From NCBI GenBank assembly GCA_003339415.1, contig PDHQ01000653.1, positions 2,701 to 12,790 of the forward strand: a stretch of 10,090 nt of DNA, read 5' to 3'. The translations under genes were made by a program, and so were the position numbers. The notes beneath the pieces were generated by a model. That model was not told the DNA's origin and did no database searches. It was given only the letters and a program-made list of their open reading frames with translations. Numbering within the stretch: position 1 is the first letter of the stretch; each line of letters begins with the position of its first letter. This DNA comes from Ophiocordyceps camponoti-saundersi (nom. inval.) (taxonomy: Eukaryota > Ascomycota > Sordariomycetes > Hypocreales > Ophiocordycipitaceae). Below, in pieces: positions 1 through 8,990 of this stretch.

Positions 1-4
1 GAAA

Positions 5-35
<31 letters not shown>

Positions 36-47
36 GAACGAAAAAAA
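1..47. repeat. A-rich tract at left edge
   Basis: Two long A runs (22 and 11 bases), separated by single G residues, run into a third short A run before 47. Read in frame 1 it would give a Lys-rich start that continues without a stop into the coding-like stretch that follows. It could equally be a poly(A)-like tail of an element lying to the left. The window edge prevents a decision. Confidence 0.6.
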
Positions 48-330
48 TATATTTACGAAAATACCTAAGGAATCTAATATACGGGGAGGACATAGTGAAG
101 ACGGTATAGTCTTTATATCGTATAACCCGGTCTTTCTAAATAAGCTAACGCTTATAACTCCTACCGATAACTCTTCCGAGTTTTATTCCCGCTATAAGAT
201 TAAGTATCTTAATTCGCTAGCTAAGCTCTCGTATATGCACGGCTATCTATCCCTCTTAAATACTAAATCTAACTTACCTCTCCCTCTTCGCGAAAATAGG
301 CCGCCGCTTCTAGGAAATAACCGAATTTAA
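1..330 (+). pseudogene. N-terminal part of large unidentified coding relic (frame 1)
   Basis: Frame 1 is open from the window edge to a TAA at 328-330, about 109 codons, which is unusual in this stop-ridden window. The first 16 or so codons are mostly Lys from the A-rich tract. From about 61 the codons look natural, with mixed polar residues such as the stretch IPKESNIRGGHSEDG. The TAA is of the RIP type (former CAA). Frame 1 stays plausible to about 370 (reading RIQSLQLCRYIQ across RIP stops) and the better frame then becomes frame 2, which implies a small indel near 330-372. No start codon is assignable because the frame is open at the edge. No family is recognised. Confidence 0.45.
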
Positions 331-331
331 A

Positions 332-2890
332 GCCTTTAACTCTGCCGCTATATATAGACTTCTTTAAGAAAAATATAGTATCGACTATAGGGAAAATACC
401 TTAGATCTGCCGTTAGATAACTCCGAAACCGAAAAGGAATTTTCGCTTAGTATAATATCTATTATTAGTTCCTATCTTAAACCTATTATTATCCCGCCGG
501 CCGCCTAAATCCTTATACCTTAAAACTATATTCGGATTTTATTATTTAACTAGCAAATATAATATAATACTAAATACGCTAGCAAAACGCTACCTTTCGA
601 TATATATAACCGCACGTTCTATATCGCTAACTCGTCCTCCTTCGACGCCTAGTTTATAGTCCTTTACCTAAGTAAACCTTACGACTAAGATACCTAATAT
701 TAGCACCGCTAATAATACCCTCTACCCCCTAGCCTACTTAAGCTATACTACGCTATCCTCTTATCCCGGTATATCTAGCATATCTTTACGCTTTTCCCGC
801 CTTCCTAATCTCTCCCTAACCTTGCCGGCTTATTAATAAATACGAATATACGTTATTAGATTTCCTACTAAGACTAGTCTATATTTTAAGTCCTCTTTAT
901 ACGATATTAGAAAATGTTTGCCGGCGCGTATATTTACGATACCTTTTAGAATAAGAACTCGCCTGCCTTTTATATATATAATATTAGCTTCGATATAGAA
1001 CTCGATCCCGGCTATTACCCGCCCTATCCTACTCCCTGTCCTTATTTCCCCCTTATAGTAGATACCGCTATATAACCCTTACTAGTTACCCTTAATATAT
1101 CTTAGGATATTACCTAGTTATCCGAAGAAGGGAATCTTCGTAATACGCGCGAGGATAACTTTTCCGATATTTACTCCTATTACGGTAACTCTAACGATAA
1201 CTTTCCCGATACCGATTACCGTAATAATAATGCCGATAATGCTAACGATATAGATATAAAGGATAAGAATAAGAGACTCTTTACCGGTCGCTTTAACTAA
1301 TTTCTTCGGTATCTATAAGCTGAATATAATCTTTCCTATATCGAACGACTCTCCTACGCCCTCGCCGTCGATATTAGCTATTCCCCCCCCTAGCTCGGAG
1401 ACGATTCTAACCCCCCTCGCCGGTCTAACGACCCGTTTAACGAATCGCTATCCCCTCCCCCCGGGTATCGAGACGATCCCCCCTCGCCTCGCGAATCTAA
1501 CTACGCCTCTAACGGGGCGCCACCCTCTAACCCCCCGTAGAAATACTATTTACTAGCCGATTTTAAGAGTTTTAGCGGGGGGTTAGCAAGCCCCGATAAC
1601 CTTACGTTTTACCCCCTCGCTTTCTACCTACGCTATAGGAACTTATCGTTAATAGGCCCCTCCTCGTTCCTCGAAAAACGTTATTATATTATACGTTATA
1701 ACGAGAGTGTTCGTAACTACGACCTTTCCGATAGTTTATACTACGACGCCGCGGCGGAAAAACACTTACTTTTCTTCGGCCCTTTCCACGGCTCCTTTAC
1801 TACTAGCCGTTCCCCTACTACGAAACCCGGTTATCTCTTAATAACGATAAGCCTTCTTATAGCAGCTCTTATACTCCTATCGGTTAAGGCGGAACCTTAT
1901 ATAATAAAGTAGCGTAGCCTTATAGAAGCTATTACCCCCCCTCCTACTAATAGCGCCTAGGACCCCGACTCGATTTACCCGTTCCTCTACGAGCGCTAAT
2001 ATATCTACTCGGCTATCCGCGACTCCTTATTTACTTTCCGTATAGAGTAGGTTATAATTATACGAGTCTCGGAAATCCTTAAGTAACGCCGCGACTTCTT
2101 TATTCTCTTCGACCCGCTCCTATAGCTTATCGTCTTCTTTCTCCGTAACCCGCGCGAATATCTCTGCCTCCTACGTAAGTTCGAACCCTCTAGTTTCCTT
2201 AGTATCCTCGGTTACTTTGCTATAGTTTTCTATCACGCTACTAACGCCGTCGCGTAACGCTTAGCCTCGCCTCCCGGCCCCGCTCCTAGTAACGACTCTA
2301 GTCTCGCTAACCGCAAAGCTATAGCCCTCTTCGATCGTCTAGGTAAGTATTATTTTACCGGCGAACCTAACCTCCTCCTGCCCTCTTTTTTTAAGCGTCT
2401 TAATATTATAGCTAGTATATAAAAATACGCCTAGCTATTAATTTCGTATAACGTACTTAACCTTAGTAATCCCCTATTTAATATAGGAACCCGCTCCTAG
2501 CCCCTTACTATACTTTAATAGCCGGTTTTTTTATATATCCCCTTAATTAGCTATTATTATAACCCTATTCTTATTATCGAGAGGTATACTTATTTTTAGG
2601 CTGCGTTTTTTAATAGCCCCGGTATTATTTAGGTAGAATACGTAAGATATTTCCTAAGCTATATCTTTTAGTATTCTTAGATCCCGTAAATAAAAGCCTT
2701 TATCTCCTACTAGGTCTAGTAATAAGTTAATACTTTAGCGCTTATAGTTTTCGATAACGCGACTAATAGAAGTTCCGCTATTTTTTTATAAGATATTATA
2801 TCTACTCTCGAGATATAGGAATAGTCCTCTAATCCCTTTTCCGCCGCGTTAGTTTACCGTTATATAACCCCCTCCTCTATCCTCTATATT
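332..2890 (+). pseudogene. Main body of large unidentified coding relic (frame 2)
   Basis: Frame 2 reads as coding for about 850 codons. Its stops are TAA and TAG only, as expected from former CAA, CAG and TGG, and no TGA was seen. It includes a stop-free run of 123 codons (1541-1909) and another of 48 codons (1394-1537). Third positions are mostly pyrimidine and Asp, Asn, Tyr, Ser and Pro codons abound. Visible segments are: an Asp/Asn-rich acidic stretch (about 1180-1290, with YGNSNDNFPDTD); a Pro/Ser/Arg-rich low-complexity stretch (about 1380-1540); a more globular part (about 1545-2250); and a segment with FDRLGKYYFTGEPNLLLPSFFK (shortened: FDRLGKYYFTG at about 2328) onward. An apparent hydrophobic run near 1830-1885 may be artificial, because RIP turns Thr, Ser and Pro codons into Ile and Leu. 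No catalytic motif or known domain was recognised. Confidence 0.55.
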
Positions 2891-4135
2891 ATACTCCTAA
2901 TATAATAAAAAGGTCGCTTAAGAAACTCTGCTAACACGCCTATACTACTCCTTCCCTACTCCTATACGAATAGTCTACTAGCTATGCCGAGGATATTATA
3001 TAAGTATATTATAGTTTTACTAATACTGCTAGCTTAACGCTTTTATCTAAGTATACTACTTAGTATCCTATACTATATATACTTATCTACTATATAAATA
3101 AGGTAAATATTAGTTACGAGGATTAGGTCCGCTTACTCGCCGCCGCTATAACGGAAAAGTTAATAGATTAAATACCGGGCTCTCTTAATAGTTACCTTTT
3201 TATTAGCTATATCCGCTACTTTTAACTAAATCGTATCGCCCTTACTTATATCGCCCTTACGCCGCTCGGTTCCTTAAGGCGGTTAGCCCTCGGGGCCTAG
3301 TAGGCTATCTCCCTCCTTACGAATATATAAGGCTTACCTATCCGTTCTTTTTAATTCGGCCTTACCCCCTTTTTCTCCGCTATCCCTCCTCTTCTCGAAT
3401 AAGGCTTCGTAGACCTTCTCCTCCCTTACTCGATACGGTTAACCGATATCTGCGAATACTACCGATATACGTTATCTATAATTTAAAACGCTAGCTTCCG
3501 CTAGGAACTAAATACCGTTATTATACTTATTTTTACTATTACCGCCGCTCCGGGTATATTATATTTTAATACTAACTAAGGCTATTTCGCGGTCTTAGAA
3601 GAGAAGATAGATCCGCGATATTTATTAGTTTACTTCGTATTATAAATATTTTAATTTTTATTTCCTAATTAGTTCCCCTTAAAAAAATATATAAATAATA
3701 TAATATTAGTTAGTAAAATAATAAAGAAAATTAGTAATACTAATTACCTTACCTTATTAGTATTTTATACTATTATATTTTTTTCTACCTTATTAATATT
3801 CCGGTCTTTAGAATATAAACGTATTAACTTCCGTACGCTTATCGAGCTTCGCTTACTTAAGTCTACCTCTCCGCGTAAATACCCGCGCCATACCGAATAT
3901 ACTCTTCCCCCTAGAGATCGTCTATATACTAGGTATAAAGCTTTACTTACCGTATAGCGCTATAGCCCCGAGCGATATCTATAAACTATTTTCGATAGTC
4001 TAAGCGCTAAAGTAAGTATAAGGGAAAATAGGATAGTTAAAAGAGAATATTAGCGCTAGGAGGTAATATATAGTTCTAATATATCGTAGAAAAAGTAAGA
4101 ATTATATATTTTATATATAAAGTATAAAAGACTTA
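2881..4135 (+). pseudogene. Continuation of the unidentified coding relic (frame 1)
   Basis: Near 2880-2900 the coding texture moves from frame 2 to frame 1. Frame 1 then runs through the AT-rich patch at 3640-3810 to about 4130 with only RIP-type stops. Characteristic pieces are VNISYED followed by VRLLAAAITEKLID (about 3105-3165), ALTPLGSLRRLALGA (about 3247-3297), GYFAVLEEKIDPRYL (about 3580-3625) and the basic stretch RKYPRHTEYTLPPRDRLYTR (about 3874-3933), then SPERYL and TIFDSLSAKV (about 3966-4017). Mixed charge and regular residue use favour real ancestral coding over chance. Together with the upstream parts this suggests one protein of well over 1,000 residues, broken by at least two frameshifts and many RIP nonsense codons. 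No family is assigned; a very large repeat-encoded protein such as a subtelomeric or transposon gene is a guess only. Confidence 0.5.
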
Positions 4136-5575
4136 TAATTTTATAGCTTAACTACGGTTAGTTATAAACGTAAAATACTATATAAAAATTTAATACTATA
4201 TAAGCTTTTAAGAATCCGAAGATAACTAATAAAAGAATATTATATCTAACCTAATAACCCTATATCGTACTATTATAAGCTAAGCTATAATATATTATAA
4301 AATGCAAAGTTAGCCTTAACTTATAATATACTACTCGCGTTTATATATATATATCCTATAATATAAATTTTAATACCCTTTACTCCCGTTAACCTTACTA
4401 TATATAGTTTAGTTTATAACCTTTATATAGATTATTAATTATATAATATAGAACTCGAAACGTAAGATACTAACGTCTCTTATAGTATTTTCTATATAAG
4501 CTTTTACCGTCTACGAAGAAGGCCGTATAGACTAGTAGCTGCTACTAATTTGCTAGAGAATAGTAGCGCTAGGAAGAGATAAAAATATCTTTTTAAGGGT
4601 TATACGTATATTATTAAATAGTCGAAAATAACTTTTAGAGTTCCGAAGGCCTCTACGGACTAGAGTTATAACGGCAGCTATATAAAGATAGCGGCTACTA
4701 TCCGAGTAGATAGTATAACTTAGTTTTCCTCTATAGACGAAATAGGTAAATAAAGCATTTAGCCCTTAAGCTTATCCCTATATTTATTTATAAGTTGCTA
4801 ATTATAATTCGAGTCTAAGATATAACTTATAGCTAAAACTTTACTAAACGGAATTATAGCTTTGCCTAAACCCTATACCTTTATATAATAAACTACTTAC
4901 TAGCTTTACTAATCCTCTACGTAAACTAATACTCGAAATAGTTCCCTCTTACTAAGATATATAAGAGAAGGCCGGAGACTAAATAGACTATTTAATAAAG
5001 CCTTTAGGATACTAAAATCCTACTTAGTTTTTTACCTACTATCCTAGGCTATATAATAATACGTATATAATAAATCGATCGTTTTTTATAATCGGATTTT
5101 TCTCTTTAAGTCGTTTCTAAGACTCGGGTTTTTACCTTATATTATACCCGCTATCCCGATATTGCCTTCTTTACTATATCCGTCCCTCGAGAAGTAAACC
5201 CTAAAAAAATAGCTAGACTATTTAATATACGCCTAAAAAATTCGAAAACTTCCTCTTAGCTATTTAGCTATCCTAGCGCTAATATACCTCGGTATATATC
5301 TTACTATCCCGAATTCCACAGCTACTATACTTAGAAGAAGTTAACTACTATTCCTTATACTTATTCGTTTTCCCTAATAACAGCGTATAACGTAGCTATA
5401 TACCTCCCGCGACCCTTCGCCGTATATATCTAAACCCGTCTATATATATTTTATATTCTATCTATTACGATTATAAGTCCGATATCTCTCTTAGCTTAGA
5501 AGCTTAGAATATCTTATCGCTCTTTATACCTACTACCTAAATCTTTAGAATACCTACCCTACCCGAATACCGCGT
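4136..5575 (+). pseudogene. Weak, AT-rich extension of the coding relic (frame 1)
   Basis: This stretch is visibly richer in A and T up to about 5060. Frame 1 still has only TAA and TAG stops until a TGA at 5575-5577. The most protein-like part is 5110-5575, with segments such as RYPDIAFFTISVPREVNPKK (about 5149-5208) and YHPEF-like and RPFAVY segments after it, followed by a hydrophobic stretch that RIP may exaggerate. The 4136-5060 part could instead be non-coding spacer. The TGA cannot be made directly by RIP, so it is a candidate for the original end of the reading frame, but this is not strong evidence. No domain was recognised. Confidence 0.3.
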
Positions 5576-5700
5576 GATTAATAATAATAGCGAAAATATA
5601 TATCTTCCTTACGCTCTTATTAATAAGCTTAGAAGATAATTAGATAGCTCGAAAATAATAGAAAAGTTGAAACTCTAAGGAATAAATTAAGTAATAAAAG
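5576..5700. other. Short spacer with no recognised feature
   Basis: About 125 bases between the frame-1 TGA at 5575 and the next coding-like stretch. It has dense stops in frame 1, including a second TGA at 5668-5670, and no convincing frame on either strand. It may separate two ancestral genes, or be the end of one and the leader of the next. Confidence 0.3.
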
Positions 5701-6087
5701 GCTTCCTTCCCTTCTAAATCGTAGGGTTCGCGTAATATACGATACTACTTTAAACTTCCCTACCTTTACTCACGCTGCCATTAGATCTCTTTTAGTAGTT
5801 TAATAATTACTAGATAAGCCGGCGCATACTACCCTAAACCTAATTACCGGGGCCTTTATACCTATCCTATTATCCTAATATTCCCTCTTATAAACCCGAA
5901 AAATATCTATAGATATTATGCTTACTAGTACCTAAGATAGAGTCGTCCTGCTAGGCGGTGGTAACTCGCAAGTTATCGTTCGTAGCTCGTAGGCTTATAC
6001 GGTAGGAAGGTTACCCTCCTCTCTTTTCCGTACGAGAGAAAATTTCTTCCCTTTTTATCCTCCGTAGAAGTAGTAGTAACCTCGAAA

Positions 6088-6123
6088 TACTACTATTACT
6101 ATTATTATTAGTATTAGTATTAT
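6088..6123 (+). repeat. TAY-codon run, fossil His/Gln tract
   Basis: Twelve consecutive codons in frame 1 consist of TAC, TAT and TAG only. With RIP reversed (CAC, CAT, CAG) this is a His-rich tract with two Gln. The alternative is a Tyr tract or a simple TAT microsatellite. The in-frame position within a coding-like relic, and the TAC/TAT/TAG mix, favour the His/Gln reading. Confidence 0.5.
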
Positions 6124-6188
6124 CGGCGGTAATAGTTTCGTCGCACAAAGAATAAAGATAAGTAGAAGCAGAACGATAACGATAACGA

Positions 6189-6205
6189 GGGGGGGGAAAA
6201 AAAAA
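6189..6205. repeat. G8A9 homopolymer pair
   Basis: Eight G followed directly by nine A. It encodes Gly and Lys in frame 1. Homopolymers of this sort are slippage-prone and may have helped cause the frame changes seen in this relic. Confidence 0.6.
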
Positions 6206-6631
6206 TATCTATCGCTACTATACTCGGTCGCTTACCCCTCTCTAATAGGCTTATTACTATTACTCTCGGCTCGGACGATAAAATTAGGGCTAAATTTCTT
6301 TAAGCTACCGTCTCTATATATATCTCCTTTATACGGTATACTTTAGTAAATATCTGCTAATTATACGGTAAGACGAGGAACGTCTCTACCTCTCTAGGAT
6401 ATTGCACGATATTACTCTTCGCTTACGCCCGGGCGAGACCCCCGTTAAGCTCGTCGCTAAGGTAGTCCGTCGTCCGTCTTACTACCGGGCGATTATTATC
6501 TAAGCTGCCGGTTAGTTCCCTACCTAGGGGCCCTACGGTTATTAGTGCCTCCGGCGAGGGAGTATTCCCTTCTCTAGCTGCTAGCGCGTACGCGGCTACT
6601 AAAGGGGCGCGTGCGCGTTATATATTTAGGA

Positions 6632-6643
6632 CTCCCGCGGGAG
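6632..6643. repeat. 12-bp perfect GC palindrome
   Basis: CTCCCGCGGGAG is its own reverse complement. It is flanked by two copies of the 9-mer GCGCGTGCG (about 6607-6615 and 6643-6651), inside the Cys-rich part of the frame-3 relic. It has no T tail, so it is not a terminator. It is probably incidental to GC-rich coding sequence that lacks CpA and so escaped RIP. Confidence 0.4.
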
Positions 6644-6791
6644 CGCGTGCGATTATTATCGTACTTAGGACGACGACGATAATAATATAGACGAAGATAA
6701 GGATAATAACGAAAACGTAAATAACGATAAAGACGATAAAGATAAAGAAGATAACGATAAAGAGGAGGACGATAATAGTAAGTATAAGGAG

Positions 6792-6792
6792 G

Positions 6793-6839
<47 letters not shown>
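6792..6839 (+). repeat. (AAT)14 repeat, fossil Asp (GAT)n tract
   Basis: Fourteen perfect AAT units (6795-6836) are preceded in phase by GAT (6792-6794) and followed by AAC. This is what RIP predicts for a (GAT)n GAC tract: each GAT that follows a T contains TpG and becomes AAT, while the first GAT, preceded by G, is spared. The surrounding codons are GAT, GAC, GAA, GAG and AAA in the same frame, so it was most likely an Asp run inside an acidic region. Confidence 0.75.
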
Positions 6840-8104
6840 GAGCCTCTCGCCCCTCCTCGGGTACGCTACCGTTATCGCACGCTAGCGCCTACGTCGCCGA
6901 CTACGTTATCGGATAACTAGTAAGGGCGGGAGGCGGCGCTAATATTTAATCCGTAGAAATTACTTTTATAAGCGCCCGCGGCGGGATTACTTTAGTAACT
7001 GCTTCTATCCTAACCGTTATCTTATTTATCTTAACTAGTCGTCCGAGAGCGTTATTACGACCCTTCTTCGTTATAGCCTCGGCCGGATTATTTTTTTCCT
7101 ATCGATTTAGAATATCGCGGCAATTTTCTTCCTTTTATATAATTTACGTAAGCTTATTATATCGATTATAAGCCTCTTCTATCTTATACTACTTAGGTTA
7201 ATAAGGTAGCTAGAGCGATTATTACTCTATATAAGGCTCTAAACGGACTCCGGTAGCTATAAGCTTCTTACGATCTTCTCGACCGCGGCGTTAAGAGCGA
7301 TACCACTATTAACCACTTATATAATATCGTATAGTTCGCCCGTAAGCACGCTTCCTATTACTATCTTATACTTCTCTGAGGACTAAAGCCTAATATTACC
7401 GTAAATAAAGACTTCGGTCTCCGTACGAGCTATCTCCTTACTTAGAACGACGACGAATCCTATCTACTAATATAGGTCCTTATTATCTATAAACTAGCCC
7501 TCGCTAAATATTTAGAGCTTCGTACGAAAGGGGTTAAGAGGGATAGAGCCTAGTACTCGATCGGACTTCCCTATATGCCGTCGTACGCGGTTATTTAAGG
7601 CGTCGAGTCCTCCTTTTTCGGGGTCTAGACTCGGGTAGCGGCCGAGAGGTTATCCCTGCTTCGGGCTAGCAAATAGATAGGATCTACGCGTCTCGCTCGC
7701 GTTACGGAAAATATACCTACGGCGCGTCCTACTTAGCTGGGCTAATAATCTATAATACTTATGCCCGTCCCTTCTATTTTAAGGTAATACTATTACCCTT
7801 GAGGTAAACTTATCCGTAGTTAAATTCTATAAGCGCCTCTAATCCTTACTAACGATTAAAAAGTTCGCGGGCGATAATATCGTAAAGCTATCTATAGTAC
7901 TCCTTACGATAGGTATCGGCGACGAAGACTTAACTGCCCCGTTATACGGCCTGCTATGCGAAAATATCCACCTTATAAATCGATATAAAAGAGCACTTGA
8001 GAGGACGAATTTCGCGGCTTCTTCGGTAGCGCCCTCCTCTTCGTACGACAATTTATTAATACCGTCGTCGTATCCTTTATATTCGAGGAGGCATATATCG
8101 AATT

Positions 8105-8165
8105 CGTCTTCCTTACGATTTATTAACTAGTAATCTTCTTCTCGTAGATAAAGTAGCGCTTCTTT
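8105..8165 (-). other. Zinc-knuckle-like motif of the Gag relic
   Basis: In one minus frame the residues are K-R-Y-F-I-Y-E-K, where both Y codons (TAC) can derive from TGC by RIP, giving the C-x2-C half. In the next frame D-Y-stop-L-T-N-R-K-E-D-E follows, where TAC-TAG can derive from Cys-Trp. This matches the usual fungal Gypsy Gag knuckle order (Cys-x-x-Cys, then Cys-Trp), interrupted by a frameshift. Confidence 0.5.
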
Positions 8166-8318
8166 ATATAAGGAAACGTGCGATATTCGTCGAAGCGAAC
8201 TTACTTAAGTTTCCCTATACTAAAATTCTATAAGGGTAATTTATACGGTAACTAAGGAATCCGCCTAACCGATTCCCTCTATTCGTAGTAATATCGTAAT
8301 ATATATACTTATACGAGG

Positions 8319-8359
8319 AATAGAAAAAAAGAATAAAAAAAATAAAAAAAAAAATAAAC
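8319..8359. repeat. A-rich tract inside the Gag relic
   Basis: Runs of 4 to 11 A broken by single T, G or C residues. On the minus strand it reads Phe/Ile-rich between the capsid-like core and the Asn/Arg-rich linker, which is odd for Gag. It may be an expanded homopolymer or a small insertion, and it is a possible source of frame slippage. Confidence 0.5.
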
Positions 8360-8990
8360 TTTATAAGAGGATATCTAGTTAACGAGTAATAAGTGTTATC
8401 TGCTACGCTATAGCACGCTCTCGTTATCGCGGCGTAAACTTTAGCCGCTACTTCGCCGAGGGTATCCTATATAAGTTATATCTTCCTAATAAGTTCTTCG
8501 AGGACTTCGGGTATTAATTTCTTAGGGAATTTTCCTTATTCTATAGCAGACTTTATGCCGGTCTATCTTATCCGGTATTCCGCACGATTCTTTCCCGTAT
8601 TAAGATACGAATCGGCTATTAACTAGATCTCGTCCTAAGTCTTATCGGGTCTTATATAATAGAGGTAGTATAATTGCGCGGGCCCTTTAAGGATATCCGG
8701 AAAGATAGCGTAGTACTAATCTTCCGCTTATACTAATCCTTCGGCGGTATAATATAAATAGCTTAGCTTTAACATATAGATATTATACGGTCGCCTCGAA
8801 TAGTTTTAGTTTTTCTACTATCCCTTACTAAAAGCTATAACCTTCTCGTGCGTGATTAGCTTATCCTAAACTAGTCGTACGCGGCGTAATACGAAAGCCG
8901 GGCTTATAGGGATCGTTATAGGGGCTATTAATAGTTCCGGTATCGGCGTCACTTTATATAAAGTTATATAAGCATAGGTCTCTGCGCTTT

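Larger units (their letters stand above)
5701..6370 (+). pseudogene. Basic, His-tract-containing coding relic (frame 1)
   Basis: Frame 1 reads as protein from about 5701, with stops of the RIP type only. It starts KASFPSKS, passes an Arg/Ser-rich section (about 5938-6030, with SRPARRW), then GRKVTLLSFPYERKFLPFLS (about 6001-6060). A run of TAC/TAT/TAG codons at 6088-6123 follows, best read as a former His/Gln tract. Next are a basic-polar linker with alternating Asn-Asp (about 6136-6190) and a globular-looking end (ISIATILGRLPLSNRLITIT, about 6208-6267). Around 6340-6400 the better frame becomes frame 3, so this may be the N-terminal part of the Cys-rich relic that follows, joined by a lost or gained base. 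Function unknown. Confidence 0.4.
6360..7802 (+). pseudogene. Cys-rich, acidic-tract protein relic (frame 3)
   Basis: Frame 3 carries about 480 codons with RIP-type stops plus one internal TGA (7377-7379) and a terminal TGA (7800-7802). The order is: DEERLYLSRILHDITLRLRP (about 6372-6431); a segment with KLVAKVVRRPSYYRAIII; a Cys-rich cluster at about 6525-6650, with surviving TGC codons plus TAC/TAT codons that could be former Cys; a long Asp/Glu/Lys/Asn tract (6660-6839) containing (AAT)14; a Pro/Arg linker; then a C-terminal domain (about 7080-7790) with VNKVARAIITLYKALNGLR, YDLLDRGVKSDTTINHLYN and LAKYLELRTKGVKRDRA. A Cys cluster followed by an acidic tract resembles repeat-associated zinc-binding-like proteins that are common but uncharacterised in filamentous fungi. 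That assignment is from memory and tentative. The C-terminal part is unidentified. It runs convergently into the minus-strand Gag relic. Confidence 0.5.
7750..8990 (-). pseudogene. Degenerate Gag of fungal Ty3/Gypsy-like LTR retrotransposon
   Basis: The reverse strand gives a Gag-like order typical of fungal Gypsy elements. First is a capsid-like core: EKVIAFSKG (about 8825-8853), YYAIFPDILKGPA (about 8678-8716), a PDKT-DEI stretch (about 8625-8650), then EVLEELIRKI (about 8480-8510) and AKVYAAITRACYSVADN (about 8394-8445). An Asn/Arg/Gly-rich linker follows (about 8220-8320). Last is a zinc-knuckle-like motif (about 8105-8165) whose TAC codons read as former TGC Cys, followed by NRKEDEFD. 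The two halves of the knuckle lie in different frames, so a small indel sits within it. The stops are TAA/TAG of the RIP type. The open stretch of about 70 codons at 7839-8051 belongs to the Gag tail and begins at a TTG that is not a credible start. Gag normally packages element RNA. No protease, reverse transcriptase or integrase follows, so the copy is truncated. Confidence 0.65.

Noticed and set aside
1826..1890. Transmembrane segment in the frame-2 relic
   Set aside because: RIP converts ACA, TCA, CCA and GCA codons to Ile, Leu and Val codons, so hydrophobicity here is probably inflated.
3731..3745. ATTAGTA/TACTAAT palindrome as a transposon end or operator
   Set aside because: It is short, AT-rich and lies in low-complexity sequence where such matches are expected by chance.
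6632..6643. Rho-independent terminator
   Set aside because: The palindrome has no loop and no T tract, and the sequence is fungal in character.
6795..6836. Plain AAT microsatellite
   Set aside because: The in-phase GAT before it and the acidic coding context fit a RIP-mutated GAT repeat better.
6960..7790. Minus-strand coding as a pol continuation of the Gag relic
   Set aside because: Plus frame 3 has fewer stops and more natural residue use over this stretch. The minus frames break up after about 7750.
7839..8051. 70-codon minus-strand open frame as an independent gene
   Set aside because: It begins at TTG, the frame continues upstream without a break into the Gag zinc-knuckle region, and it ends at a RIP-type TAG. 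It is a fragment of the Gag relic.
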